Notes: generated from the letters alone by a model not told the origin. A stretch of 64,000 nucleotides of DNA from Polaribacter sp. ALD11 (GCF_002831685.1 NZ_CP025119.1:841001-905000), one strand, 5' to 3'; positions 18,452 through 27,200 are shown, counted from the stretch's first letter. Numbers and translations are program-made.

Positions 18452-19294
18452 ATGGAAAGAAGAAAATTTATAAAAAACACAATTTTAGGTGCTGCTGGTA
18501 TTGGCCTAACTACAGGTTTATATAGTTGGCAAATAGAACCTTTTTGGTTAGAATTTGTTCATGTAAAAATGCCTATTAAAAACTTACCAAAGAATTTAAT
18601 TGGTAAAACCGTAATGCATATTAGCGATATTCATGTAGGAAATCGTTTTAATTACCAATACATCATAGAATCTTTTGAAAAAGCAAAATTACTGAATCCA
18701 GATTTTGTTGTCTATACAGGTGATTTTGTTTCCTATGAAAACGAAGAACAATTTGAACAACTTAAAAAAGTAATGAAGTTTGCTGTTAAAGGAACTTTAG
18801 GAACTGCTGGTGTTTTAGGAAACCATGATTATGGAGGAGATTGGTTAGAACAAAATGTTGCAGATACAATTACAACTATCTTAGAAAATGCTGGTATTTC
18901 TATTTTAATTAACGAACAAAAAGAAATGAACGGCTTAAATATTATGGGCATTGATGATTATTGGGGTATGAATTTTAATCCGAAGAAAAGAATGTCTGCA
19001 TATGATGATAGCAAAGCCAATATTGTTTTATGTCACAACCCTGATGTGTGCGATTTAGATGTTTGGAATAATTATAAAGGTTGGATTTTATCTGGACATA
19101 CTCACGGAGGACAAGTAAAACCTCCTTTTTTGAAGCCACCAATTTTACCTGTTAAAAACAAAAGATACAGTGCAGGAGAAATTGATTTAAACGATGGCAG
19201 AACTTTATATATCAATAGAGCATTGGGTAATTTATATCAAGTACGGTTTAATGTAAGACCAGAAATTACTGTTTTTACAATATCTAAATCATAA
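18452..19294 (+). CDS. Metallophosphoesterase with Tat-type signal
   Basis: This 280-residue calcineurin-like phosphoesterase has every metal-binding motif of the family in order: MHISDIHVG, YTGDFVS, LGNHDYGG, LCHNPD and LSGHTHGGQ. The N-terminus ERRKFIKN followed by a hydrophobic stretch looks like a Tat signal or anchor, which places the enzyme in the periplasm or on the membrane. Relatives (YaeI/YkuE group) act on phosphodiesters such as lipid precursors; the substrate here is not known. It sits 6 bp after the kinase gene and 4 bp before the response-regulator gene, so it belongs to the signalling operon. Confidence 0.9.
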   Translation: MERRKFIKNTILGAAGIGLTTGLYSWQIEPFWLEFVHVKMPIKNLPKNLIGKTVMHISDIHVGNRFNYQYIIESFEKAKLLNPDFVVYTGDFVSYENEEQFEQLKKVMKFAVKGTLGTAGVLGNHDYGGDWLEQNVADTITTILENAGISILINEQKEMNGLNIMGIDDYWGMNFNPKKRMSAYDDSKANIVLCHNPDVCDLDVWNNYKGWILSGHTHGGQVKPPFLKPPILPVKNKRYSAGEIDLNDGRTLYINRALGNLYQVRFNVRPEITVFTISKS

Positions 19295-19298
19295 ATTC

Positions 19299-20048
19299 AT
19301 GAAAAAAACAACCGCTATTTTAGTAGAAGATAATTCTTTAGCTTTAGAAATGTTGACGAATGACATTTCTAATAATCATAAAGAAATTGAGATTATTGGA
19401 ACTGCACAATCGGTAGTAGAAGCTGCAAAATTATTACGGAAAAATAAACCAGATATTTTGTTTTTAGACATCATGTTAGGTGACGGAACTGGTTTTGACA
19501 TTCTAGAAATATTCCCCAATTTAAACTCTAAAATAATCTTTGTAACCGCAAGTGATGCCTATGCAATTAAAGCTTTTAAGTTTGCTGCAATAGATTACAT
19601 TTTAAAGCCCTATTCAGATGATGATTTAACGAGAGCTATAGATAAAGCAAGAAATCAATTACAACCAGAAAATGCACAGTTAAATGTATTAAAACAAGCA
19701 ATTACAACACCAAATGTTAGGTTAGAGAAGATTTCATTGCATACTTCAGATAAAATAATTGTTGCTAATATTAGTGATATTATTCGTTGTAAATCAGACA
19801 ATAATTATACTACTTTCTATTTTAAAAATAAAGAAAAGCTACTTGTTTCTAAAACATTAAAATTTTATGCAGACTTACTAAAGGAAGTTGGTTTTCTAAG
19901 AATACATCAAAGTCATTTAATAAATACAAAATACATTAAAGAATTTATAAAGTCTGATGGAGGTTATTTAATTTTAACAGACAATTCTAATGTACCTGTT
20001 TCTATTAGAAAACGAAATGAAGTTTTAGAAGTTCTGAGTTCTTTTTAA
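19299..20048 (+). CDS. LytTR-family response regulator
   Basis: This 249-residue protein has a receiver domain with acidic pair E10/D11, phospho-acceptor Asp57 (LFLDIMLGDGTGFDIL), FVTAS near 81-85 and Lys103 (ILKPYS). The LytTR DNA-binding domain covers about residues 140-245 (IIRCKSDNNYTTFYF, then IHQSHLINTKYI). LytTR domains bind pairs of short direct repeats about two turns apart. The nearest such pair is at 15122-15152. It is the last gene of the kinase-phosphoesterase-regulator run and is followed by a terminator. Confidence 0.95.
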   Translation: MKKTTAILVEDNSLALEMLTNDISNNHKEIEIIGTAQSVVEAAKLLRKNKPDILFLDIMLGDGTGFDILEIFPNLNSKIIFVTASDAYAIKAFKFAAIDYILKPYSDDDLTRAIDKARNQLQPENAQLNVLKQAITTPNVRLEKISLHTSDKIIVANISDIIRCKSDNNYTTFYFKNKEKLLVSKTLKFYADLLKEVGFLRIHQSHLINTKYIKEFIKSDGGYLILTDNSNVPVSIRKRNEVLEVLSSF

Positions 20049-20064
20049 AATGAAAGCAACAAAA

Positions 20065-20097
20065 AAATCCTTCTCAAATGAGAAGGATTTAATTTTT
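20065..20097. terminator. Bidirectional intrinsic terminator
   Basis: AAATCCTTCTC (20065-20075) pairs perfectly with GAGAAGGATTT (20080-20090) over a 4-base loop, with A-rich and T-rich flanks. It serves the LytTR gene on the plus strand and tRNA-His on the minus strand. Confidence 0.85.
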
Positions 20098-20098
20098 G

Positions 20099-20173
20099 GG
20101 TGGAAGACGGGATTCGAACCCGCGACCCTCGGTACCACAAACCGATACTCTAACCAACTGAGCTACAACCACC
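20099..20173 (-). tRNA. tRNA-His (GTG)
   Basis: The minus strand folds as a tRNA with D stem GCTC/GAGT, anticodon stem TCGGT/ACCGA, loop TTGTGGT (anticodon GTG), T stem GCGGG/CCCGT and loop TTCGAAT. The extra 5' G (G-1, 20173) opposite C73 (20099) is the tRNA-His identity feature. The CCA end is not encoded. In the acceptor stem, GTGGTTG faces CTTCCAC, leaving U-U mismatches at 5-68 and 6-67. Confidence 0.93.
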
Positions 20174-20227
20174 ATGTAATTTCGGGTGCAAATATACTTC
20201 TTTTTTATATTCTAAAACAACAAAAAC

Positions 20228-20944
20228 TTAAATTAATTTACTTAAATTTTCTACAGCAACGTAACGCTCTGACGTAAAACCTTCTGCGTATTCAACCCCA
20301 ATCAACCTTCCTAAGTCCTTTGCTCTATAATTTATACTATCTATAAAGTTTTTACTTGTAATAGGTGTTTCTGGTTCACTACTCTTAGGATCGTAAAACT
20401 GAGACGAATACGCTAAAACCGCAGCCGTTTTTTTATCAATAAAACCAGTTACATCCACTACAAAATCCGGTTCTATATTTTTCCATTGAATATAATGATA
20501 GACTTGTTTTGGTCTCCATTTTTCTTGCTGCTCCCCTGCTACTTGCGTTTCAATCTTTAACAACCCGCTTAAAAAACAAGCATCAGAAACTAATTTACTT
20601 CCTTTTCCATGATCAATGTGCCGATCATCAATTGCGTTACATAAAACAATTTCTGGTTTATATTTACGAATCATTTTTATAATTTCTAACTGATGTTCTT
20701 TGTCGTTGGTAAAAAATCCATCAGCAAAACCTAAATTTTCACGCACAGAAACACCCATTATTTTTGCCGCATTATTTGCTTCTATAATTCTTAATTCCCC
20801 AGAACCACGCGTTCCTAATTCTCCTCGCGTTAAATCTACGATTCCTACTTTTTTACCCAAAGAAACTTCTTTCGTAATTGTAGCGCCACAACCTAACTCT
20901 ACATCATCTGGGTGTGCACCAAAAGCTAATATATCTAGTTTCAT
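20228..20944 (-). CDS. bshB1: Bacillithiol biosynthesis deacetylase
   Basis: BshB1 removes the acetyl group from GlcNAc-malate, the second step of bacillithiol synthesis. The 238-residue protein has the PIG-L-family zinc motif AHPDDVELGCG near residue 10 and the matching DRHIDHGKGS near 105, along with the family landmark DLTRGELGTRG. Bacillithiol is the low-molecular-weight thiol of many Bacteroidota, so the enzyme supports redox balance. No other bsh gene is in the window. It reads toward the tRNA-His gene. Confidence 0.95.
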   Translation of the reverse strand: MKLDILAFGAHPDDVELGCGATITKEVSLGKKVGIVDLTRGELGTRGSGELRIIEANNAAKIMGVSVRENLGFADGFFTNDKEHQLEIIKMIRKYKPEIVLCNAIDDRHIDHGKGSKLVSDACFLSGLLKIETQVAGEQQEKWRPKQVYHYIQWKNIEPDFVVDVTGFIDKKTAAVLAYSSQFYDPKSSEPETPITSKNFIDSINYRAKDLGRLIGVEYAEGFTSERYVAVENLSKLI

Positions 20945-20960
20945 TTATTCATCTTTTAAT

Positions 20961-21028
20961 CATTACAAATAAGGAATAATAAAGTAATCTCTCTTTAATT
21001 AAGAGATTGCTCTGTTACTCACAATGCT
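20961..21028. repeat. Decayed palindromic intergenic repeat
   Basis: An inverted repeat around AATCTCT/AAGAGATT (20986-20992 and 21001-21008) is flanked by CATTACAAATAAGGAATAAT and GCTCTGTTACTCACAATG, which resemble the two ends of the repeat at 27245-27329. It fills the space between bshB1 and the next gene and may also work as a terminator for the gene at 21036-22190. Confidence 0.55.
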
Positions 21029-21035
21029 AATTATT

Positions 21036-22190
21036 TTATTTACACTTTTTTAACGCTTGTTCAATGTCTGCAATTAAATCTTTCGTTTCTTCAATTCCGA
21101 CAGAAAATCGAATTAAGCCATCTTTTATTCCTTGGTTTACTCTTTCTTCCGCAGATAATAATGCGTGCGAAGTTTGTGTCGGACTCAACATTGTGCTTTC
21201 TACTCCTGCCAAACTCATCGAAGGTTTTATCAATTTTAAATTATTTTGAAACTCCATGGCGTCAATTCCTTCTTTAAGTTCAAAAGACAACATTCCACCA
21301 AAATTTTTCATTTGCTTTTTTGCTAACTTATAATCAGGATGCCCTTTTAAACCTGGATAATACACGTAAGAAACTTCCTGATTTACAGCCAAGTATTTCG
21401 CCATTTTTAAGGCATTTTTACTCTGACGTTTCACACGTAAATTCAATGTTTTTAAGCTTCTTTCTAGCATCCAAACGGTTATATCGCTCAAACTTCCACC
21501 TAGATTTTTGGCAGTATTCCAAATTTTTTCAACATGTTCATTAGAAGCAGCTACTGCTCCTGCTAAAATATCTGAATGTCCTCCCATATATTTTGTTGCA
21601 GAGTGCAGCATAATATCAATTCCGAAATCAGTTGGTGTTTGGTTTATTGGAGATGCAAACGTATTGTCTATCATTGTTACAATTCCTTTGGACTTTGCCA
21701 ATTTAGAAACTGCTTTCATATCTGTAATTGTTAATAACGGATTCGAAGGGGTCTCTATATATATAACCTTGGTGTTTTTTTTAATCTCTTTCTGAAAAGA
21801 ATCGATAGATAAATCATTTGTAAATGAATATTCAATTCCGAATTTATCAAACTCTTCAACCACTAAGTTATACGTTCCTCCATACAACGTTTGTTGTAAG
21901 ACAATATGATCTCCTTTCTGTAAAAAAGCAAATAAAGTGGTGCTAACAGCTGCCATTCCAGAACCAAAGATTAATGCATTCTCTGTTTTTTCTAAAGCGG
22001 CAATTTTTTTTACTAACGCTTCTTGATTTGGTGTGTTTAAATACCTTGGATATCGTTTTACATCTACACCATCAAAAGCATAAGAAGTAGACATATATAT
22101 AGGTGAAATTGCTCCTTTAAACTGCTCGTCTTTAACTTCACCAATATGGGTACATATTGTATTTATTCCTAGTTTTTTACTATCTTTCAT
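21036..22190 (-). CDS. PLP-dependent trans-sulfuration enzyme (cystathionine gamma-synthase family)
   Basis: This 384-residue fold-type I enzyme belongs to the Cys/Met metabolism family. It has the PLP-lysine motif SATKYMGGHSD near residue 205, the phosphate-binding GSGMAAVSTTL near 85, and IETPSNP and DNTFASP. Family members include cystathionine gamma-synthase, cystathionine gamma-lyase and methionine gamma-lyase; residues visible by eye do not separate them. It would act in sulfur amino acid metabolism in the cytoplasm. It is apparently a single-gene transcription unit, divergent from the DUF2520 gene. Confidence 0.92.
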   Translation of the reverse strand: MKDSKKLGINTICTHIGEVKDEQFKGAISPIYMSTSYAFDGVDVKRYPRYLNTPNQEALVKKIAALEKTENALIFGSGMAAVSTTLFAFLQKGDHIVLQQTLYGGTYNLVVEEFDKFGIEYSFTNDLSIDSFQKEIKKNTKVIYIETPSNPLLTITDMKAVSKLAKSKGIVTMIDNTFASPINQTPTDFGIDIMLHSATKYMGGHSDILAGAVAASNEHVEKIWNTAKNLGGSLSDITVWMLERSLKTLNLRVKRQSKNALKMAKYLAVNQEVSYVYYPGLKGHPDYKLAKKQMKNFGGMLSFELKEGIDAMEFQNNLKLIKPSMSLAGVESTMLSPTQTSHALLSAEERVNQGIKDGLIRFSVGIEETKDLIADIEQALKKCK

Positions 22191-22264
22191 TCAATTGAAT
22201 TTACATCAGCTAATTTAGTAAAAGCAATTCTAAATTTCTATAAATTTTGAATATCTTCGCTATA

Positions 22265-22963
22265 ATGATATCAATTGTAATTATTGGAAATGGCAATGTA
22301 GCAAAACATTTAGTAAATGCTTTCTTAAAAGTTGATACTATTACTGTTACACAAATAAATTCAAGAAAATTAGAAGACATTCCTAAAGCAGACATTACCA
22401 TTCTTGCCGTTTCAGATGATGCCATTGCAGCAGTTTCAGCAAAAATTAGAAACTCTTTTGTTGTACATACTTCTGGTAGTTTTTCTATGGATGATTTAAA
22501 AAACACAACAAACAAAGGTGTTTTCTATATGTTGCAGACATTTTCTAAAGACAAAGAAGTCGATTTTTCTAAGGTTCCTTTTTGTTTGGAAGCTCAACAT
22601 AAAGAAGACTATCTTTTACTTGAGAAACTTGCCAAATCAATAGGAAAAAATAGCTATGCTATTAATTCGGAACAAAGAAAGGCCATACATGTTGCTGCTG
22701 TTTTTGTAAATAATTTTACAAATCATCTTTATAAAATAGGGAATGATATTTGTATTGAAAATAAGCTTCCTTTTGAAATTTTACAACCTTTAATTGATGA
22801 AACAGCACAAAAAATAAAAACACTTTCTCCAAAGAAAGCACAAACAGGTCCTGCAGTAAGAAATGATAAAAAAACAATTAAAAATCATTTAGATTTGTTG
22901 AATAATGAACAACAGAAAATCTATACTATTTTAACAAAATCTATTAGAGATTCTATAGAATAA
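22265..22963 (+). CDS. DUF2520 Rossmann-fold protein
   Basis: The N-terminal half has a Rossmann nucleotide-binding motif (IVIIGNGNVAKHL, residues 3-15) like pyrroline-5-carboxylate reductases. The C-terminal half is helical (VAAVFVNNFTNHLYKIGNDI) and fits DUF2520. The substrate is unknown. I chose the ATG at 22265 because it places the Rossmann strand at the very N-terminus; a TTG at 22247 would add six residues. It precedes kdsC by 61 bp, so the two may be co-transcribed. Confidence 0.88.
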   Translation: MISIVIIGNGNVAKHLVNAFLKVDTITVTQINSRKLEDIPKADITILAVSDDAIAAVSAKIRNSFVVHTSGSFSMDDLKNTTNKGVFYMLQTFSKDKEVDFSKVPFCLEAQHKEDYLLLEKLAKSIGKNSYAINSEQRKAIHVAAVFVNNFTNHLYKIGNDICIENKLPFEILQPLIDETAQKIKTLSPKKAQTGPAVRNDKKTIKNHLDLLNNEQQKIYTILTKSIRDSIE

Positions 22964-23024
22964 CTTCAATAATTATTAAATTGAAACAAAGATTTTAACA
23001 TTTTAAAGATTTATAAAGAACAAT

Positions 23025-23549
23025 ATGGAAATTAGTTACAAACAATTACTACCTAAAATTAACACGTTTATTTTTGATGTTGATGGAGTATTAACAAACG
23101 GAATGTTAACCATAATGCCAGATGGAGAATTGGTAAGACACATGAACGTAAAAGATGGTTATGCAATGAAAAATGCTTTAAATAAAGGCTATAGAGTTTG
23201 CATTATTTCTGGTGGAACCAACGAAGGCGTAAGAAAAAGATTGACTGCTTTAGGAATTGAAGATATTTATTTAGGTGCTCATAATAAGATACAACAATAC
23301 AGAGAGTTGGTTAAAAAATACAATTTACAGCCAGAAAATGTATTGTACATGGGAGATGATGTACCAGATTATCCCGTAATGAAATTAGTAGGTTTGGCTG
23401 CTTGCCCAAATGATGCTGTTCCAGAGATACAAAGTATTTCTAAATATATTTCTTATAAAAAAGGTGGAGAAGGCTGTGTTAGAGACGTAATTGAACAGGT
23501 TTTACGAGTTCAGCAAAAATGGGATGAAAACTTTGATGCGAGTTTATAA
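23025..23549 (+). CDS. kdsC: HAD-family phosphatase of the KdsC type
   Basis: KdsC removes phosphate from 3-deoxy-D-manno-octulosonate 8-phosphate, a step of lipopolysaccharide core synthesis. The 174-residue length, lack of a cap domain and the motifs FIFDVDGVLTNG (Asp18, Asp20), IISGG and MGDDVPDYPVM match the KdsC subgroup of HAD phosphatases. Partial substrate ambiguity remains because close relatives act on other sugar-acid phosphates. Confidence 0.85.
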   Translation: MEISYKQLLPKINTFIFDVDGVLTNGMLTIMPDGELVRHMNVKDGYAMKNALNKGYRVCIISGGTNEGVRKRLTALGIEDIYLGAHNKIQQYRELVKKYNLQPENVLYMGDDVPDYPVMKLVGLAACPNDAVPEIQSISKYISYKKGGEGCVRDVIEQVLRVQQKWDENFDASL

Positions 23550-23622
23550 TTATTAAAACGGTATATTTCAAAAAAAAATTATATTTTTAGCTTTATTATT
23601 TATTAATCTATACTTTTAAAAC

Positions 23623-24045
23623 ATGAAAAAATTACTTTTTACTCTTCTATTTGTGGTTATATCAATTTCTATAAATGCGCAAACAATTTTTGGGAAATGG
23701 AATTCTAAAAATGACGACGGAAATGTCGATTCCGTTTTAGAAATTTATAAAAAAGATGGTAAAGCGTATGCTAAAGTTGTAGAAATAATGAATCCTGCAA
23801 GAAAAAAGGCACTTTGTGTAGATTGCGAAGGCGAATACAAAGACAAACCTATTTTAGGACTAAACATACTTTCTGGTTTAAAAAAAGATGGTGATGAATG
23901 GTCTGATGGTCAAATTATAGACCCTAGAAATGGAAAAGTTTATAAATGCTACATCAAACTTGTAAAACCAAATAAACTAAAATTAAGAGGTTTTATAGGT
24001 CTTTCTGTCTTTGGTAAAACGAATTATTGGGAAAGAGTAAAGTAA
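23623..24045 (+). CDS. DUF2147 exported protein
   Basis: This 140-residue protein has a signal peptide ending SINAQ and fits DUF2147 by its opening IFGKWNSKNDDGNVDSVLEI, the central GLNILSGLKKDGDEW, the DPRNGKVYKCYIKL block and the closing RGFIGLSVFGKTNYWER. The family is small, all-beta and lipocalin-like; no function is established to my knowledge. The Cys pair in CVDCEG near residue 66 is notable for an exported protein. Confidence 0.88.
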   Translation: MKKLLFTLLFVVISISINAQTIFGKWNSKNDDGNVDSVLEIYKKDGKAYAKVVEIMNPARKKALCVDCEGEYKDKPILGLNILSGLKKDGDEWSDGQIIDPRNGKVYKCYIKLVKPNKLKLRGFIGLSVFGKTNYWERVK

Positions 24046-24070
24046 TTGTTCTAATAAATTATGAAAAAAT

Positions 24071-25303
24071 ATGGAGAAAATCCATTTTGCTATTAAAAAT
24101 GACGACAGTTCAGCTAAATGCTCATTTTTCGACTTTCTTTTAAACGGCGAACATAATTTACCCAATTTAAAAAATAAAAAAGGGCTTCTTTTTTCTAATT
24201 CCGTTTTAGATAAAATCATAGAAAAAGAAGCTAAATACAACATAAAAACCATCCCTACTAAAGGGAAAAGGGAGATTCGTACTTTTTCTAATGGAGAACA
24301 AAAAAAAACATTTCTCCATTATTTAATTCAACAAAAGCCCGATTTTTTAATCTTAGACTGTCCTTTTGAAAGTCTAGATGTTTCTTCTGTATCAGATTTA
24401 AAAGAGATACTTATAAATTTAGCATCAGACCTAACTCTTGTTCAAGTTTTTAATAGAAAAGAAGAAGTTTTACCTATAATTACACATATTTTAGAAATTG
24501 AAAAGGATCAAATTATCACTAATATTCCTATAGAAAAATATAAATTCAATGAAAATAATGTTGTTTTTAAAGGACAAATTCCAAAATCTGTAACCTTTTA
24601 CAATAGCATACCAAAACAATTAGTATCATTTCAAAATGTAAATGTAAATTATGATGAAAACTGCATTTTGCAGAACATAAATTGGGCAATTAATAAAAAT
24701 GAATTCTGGCAATTAATTGGACCTAATGGCTCAGGAAAAACCACCATTTTATCGATGATTTATGGCAATAATATAAAAGCTTATGGACAAGAAATATACT
24801 TATTTGGTAAGAAAAAAGGTTCTGGAGAAAGTGTTTGGGATATAAAACAAAAAATAGGATATTTTAGTCCGGTTTTACTAGAATTATTTGAAAGAAAAGT
24901 AGCCATATTAGAAATGATTATTTCTGGTTTTTTTGATAGTATTGGCTTATACAACACACCAACCAATTTACAGGTTAAAGTTGCCGAAGATTGGATGCTG
25001 CTACTGGGCTTAAAAAATAATAAAAATGGTTATTTTCAAGATTTATCAACTACAAAACAAAGGATGGTTTTAATTGCAAGAGCTATGATTAAACACCCAC
25101 CTCTATTAATTTTAGATGAACCTTTAATTAATTTAGACAACCAAGGAACTGAAATCGTTGTGACTTTAATAAATAAAATAGCCTTAGAAAGTGATACAAC
25201 AGTTCTATTTGTTTCCCACAGAAGCGTGAAAAACTTACAACCGAACTATACATACGAGCTAATGCCCTCAAAGAAAGGTTCTTTAGGACGCGTAAAAAAA
25301 TAA
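24071..25303 (+). CDS. Double ABC ATPase, ModF/YheS-unlike, with one degenerate half
   Basis: This 410-residue soluble protein joins two ABC modules without membrane segments, as in ModF. The N-terminal half (residues 1-185) has no Walker A motif but keeps a signature-like FSNGEQKK and a Walker B-like LILDCP, where the catalytic Glu is missing. The C-terminal half (190-410) has Walker A GPNGSGKTT near 218 and Walker B LLILDEP near 350, but a degenerate signature LSTTKQR. In a head-to-tail pair only one composite ATP site (Walker A of half 2, signature of half 1) would be complete. Role unknown; molybdate-linked or RNA-repair-like functions are both possible. Confidence 0.85.
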   Translation: MEKIHFAIKNDDSSAKCSFFDFLLNGEHNLPNLKNKKGLLFSNSVLDKIIEKEAKYNIKTIPTKGKREIRTFSNGEQKKTFLHYLIQQKPDFLILDCPFESLDVSSVSDLKEILINLASDLTLVQVFNRKEEVLPIITHILEIEKDQIITNIPIEKYKFNENNVVFKGQIPKSVTFYNSIPKQLVSFQNVNVNYDENCILQNINWAINKNEFWQLIGPNGSGKTTILSMIYGNNIKAYGQEIYLFGKKKGSGESVWDIKQKIGYFSPVLLELFERKVAILEMIISGFFDSIGLYNTPTNLQVKVAEDWMLLLGLKNNKNGYFQDLSTTKQRMVLIARAMIKHPPLLILDEPLINLDNQGTEIVVTLINKIALESDTTVLFVSHRSVKNLQPNYTYELMPSKKGSLGRVKK

Positions 25304-25305
25304 GA

Positions 25306-25947
25306 TTAATTTTTCTCTTCTAACATCGGTACAAAAGCAAAATCTCCTAATTCGTGTTTTTCGAATTCTTTGGCAGATTTTCTAATAAAAAGTGTCATTA
25401 TTTGAGTTTTATCACCAACAGGAATTAACAACATCCCTCCTATTTTTAATTGTGCTAATAACGGATTTGGTACAAAAGGTGCACCAGCAGTCACAATAAT
25501 TTTATCGAAAGGCGCTTGTTCCTTTAAACCAATATAACCGTCACCAAAAATAAATCGTTTTGGTTTATAACCAATTTTCGGCAAGAATAATGAGGTTCTT
25601 TTAAACAATTCTTTTTGTCTTTCTATAGAATATACAACGGCTTTTAACTCTAACAAAACAGCTGTCTGATACCCAGAACCAGTACCAATTTCTAAAACTT
25701 TATCACCTGGTTTTATTTCTAAGGTCTGCGATTGAAAAGCCACAGTATATGGCATAGAAATAGTTTGTTCTGCAGCAATAGGAAATGCTTTGTCTTGGTA
25801 CGCGTGTGCTTCAAAACTTGAGTCTATAAACAAGTGACGCGGAATTTCTCGTATCGCATTCAGTACATTATTGTCTGTAATACCTTTTGCTTCTAGTACA
25901 GTAGCAAGTTGATTTCTAAGCCCTTGGTGTTTTGAAGTATCTTTCAA
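25306..25947 (-). CDS. pcm: Protein-L-isoaspartate O-methyltransferase
   Basis: Pcm methylates L-isoaspartyl residues in aged proteins so that they can return to normal aspartate. The 213-residue length is typical, and the SAM-binding motif LEIGTGSGYQTAVL (near residue 84), the upstream ISMPYTVAFQ segment and GAPFVPNPLLAQL match the family. It converges on the ABC ATPase gene with a 2-bp gap and no terminator between them. Confidence 0.95.
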   Translation of the reverse strand: MKDTSKHQGLRNQLATVLEAKGITDNNVLNAIREIPRHLFIDSSFEAHAYQDKAFPIAAEQTISMPYTVAFQSQTLEIKPGDKVLEIGTGSGYQTAVLLELKAVVYSIERQKELFKRTSLFLPKIGYKPKRFIFGDGYIGLKEQAPFDKIIVTAGAPFVPNPLLAQLKIGGMLLIPVGDKTQIMTLFIRKSAKEFEKHELGDFAFVPMLEEKN

Positions 25948-26008
25948 TTTTAATCGTTTTCTAAAGTCTAAAAATAGTAATAATTTGAATTACATTCTTA
26001 TAAAATTG

Positions 26009-26016
26009 TATCTTTG
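26009..26016 (+). promoter_or_regulatory. -7 element upstream of the Gfo/Idh/MocA gene
   Basis: TATCTTTG matches TANNTTTG; a TTG lies at 25985-25987, 21 bp upstream, slightly beyond the usual spacing. The leader to the ATG at 26186 would be about 165 bases and includes a possible repeat remnant. Confidence 0.4.
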
Positions 26017-26070
26017 TTTTCGTTGATAATTTCTGATATTTCTTCAGGAAATTCAAAACAAACAATATAA

Positions 26071-26170
26071 CGTCATTACTAAGAGTTTTCTGCAATAAAC
26101 AGAAAATAGCAAAGCAAATTCTTCTTTTGAAGTTTTCTTCTCTTGAAGTTTAGATAACTTTAGAAATGAC
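26071..26170. repeat. Possible remnant of a palindromic repeat
   Basis: The segment begins CGTCATTACT and ends AAATGAC, matching the two termini of the repeat family at 27245, and contains AGCAAAGCAAATTC, similar to its internal ACGAAGTAATCTC. The interior is too decayed to align with confidence. The rest of the 238-bp gap holds only the promoter element at 26009. Confidence 0.35.
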
Positions 26171-26185
26171 AAAAAACATACATAT

Positions 26186-27145
26186 ATGCTAAAAGCTGGA
26201 GTTTTGGGTGCTGGTCATCTTGGAAAAATTCATTTACGTTTATTACAACAATCAGAAAAATACGAATTGGTTGGTTTTTTTGATCCATTTACAGAAAATG
26301 CCGAAAAAGTAGCCAAGGAATTTGGTTATAAATTATTCGGTTCTATTGAAGAATTAATTGCTGCGGTAGAAGTAGTAGATATTGTTACACCAACATTATC
26401 TCATTTTGAGTGTGCTAAAATGGCCATTGAAAAAGGACGCCATATTTTTATAGAAAAACCAATTACTAAAACCGTTTTAGAAGCAGAAGCTATAAATACT
26501 TTGGCTAGCCAGTTTCACGTAAAAGGTCAAGTAGGTCATGTAGAGCGATTTAACCCAGCATTTACTGCCGTTAAAGATAAAATTGATACGCCAATGTTTA
26601 TTGAAACGCATCGATTGGCAGAGTTTAACCCAAGAGGAACCGATGTTCCTGTGGTGTTAGATTTAATGATTCATGATATTGATATTATTCTTTCTGTGAT
26701 CGATTCTAAAGTTAAGAATGTACATGCAAGTGGAATTTCTGTTATTTCTGAAACTCCAGATATTGCAAATGCAAGAATAGAGTTTGAAAACGGTTGTGTT
26801 GCCAATTTAACGGCAAGTAGAATTTCTATGAAAAACATGCGTAAAACACGTTTTTTTCAGAAAGACGCTTATATTTCTGTCGATTTTTTAGAGAAAAAAT
26901 CTGAGATTGTTAGAATGAAAGAGGTTCCTAATAATCCGGATGAGTTTGCAATGATTTTGCAAAATGCAGAAGGTGTTAAGAAACAAATTTATTTTGACAA
27001 TCCTGAAATCGAAAACAACAATGCTATTTTAGACGAATTAGACTCTTTTGCAGATGCTATTAATAACAAAACAGTACCTGTGGTTTCTTTGCGTCAAGGT
27101 GCAGAAGCTTTAAGAGTTGCACAAATGATTATTGATTGTTTTTAA
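26186..27145 (+). CDS. Gfo/Idh/MocA family oxidoreductase
   Basis: This 319-residue NAD(P)-dependent oxidoreductase has a Rossmann motif GVLGAGHLGKIH at residues 5-16 and the family landmark FIEKPITKT near 92, where the Lys is catalytic. The C-terminal half is the alpha/beta dimerisation domain, with GHVERFNP near 117 and DLMIHDIDII near 160. The substrate is probably a sugar or inositol derivative, but nothing nearby identifies it. It stands alone between two intergenic repeats. Confidence 0.9.
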   Translation: MLKAGVLGAGHLGKIHLRLLQQSEKYELVGFFDPFTENAEKVAKEFGYKLFGSIEELIAAVEVVDIVTPTLSHFECAKMAIEKGRHIFIEKPITKTVLEAEAINTLASQFHVKGQVGHVERFNPAFTAVKDKIDTPMFIETHRLAEFNPRGTDVPVVLDLMIHDIDIILSVIDSKVKNVHASGISVISETPDIANARIEFENGCVANLTASRISMKNMRKTRFFQKDAYISVDFLEKKSEIVRMKEVPNNPDEFAMILQNAEGVKKQIYFDNPEIENNNAILDELDSFADAINNKTVPVVSLRQGAEALRVAQMIIDCF

Positions 27146-27200
27146 TTCATAATTTCAAAAAATAAACAATACTTTTAGATTTAAAAAAAACACATAAACA

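Noticed and set aside
20050..20277. Open frame across the tRNA-His gene on the plus strand
   Set aside because: It is antisense to the tRNA and contains the familiar false peptide WKTGFEPATLG that arises from tRNA sequence; no promoter or family supports it.
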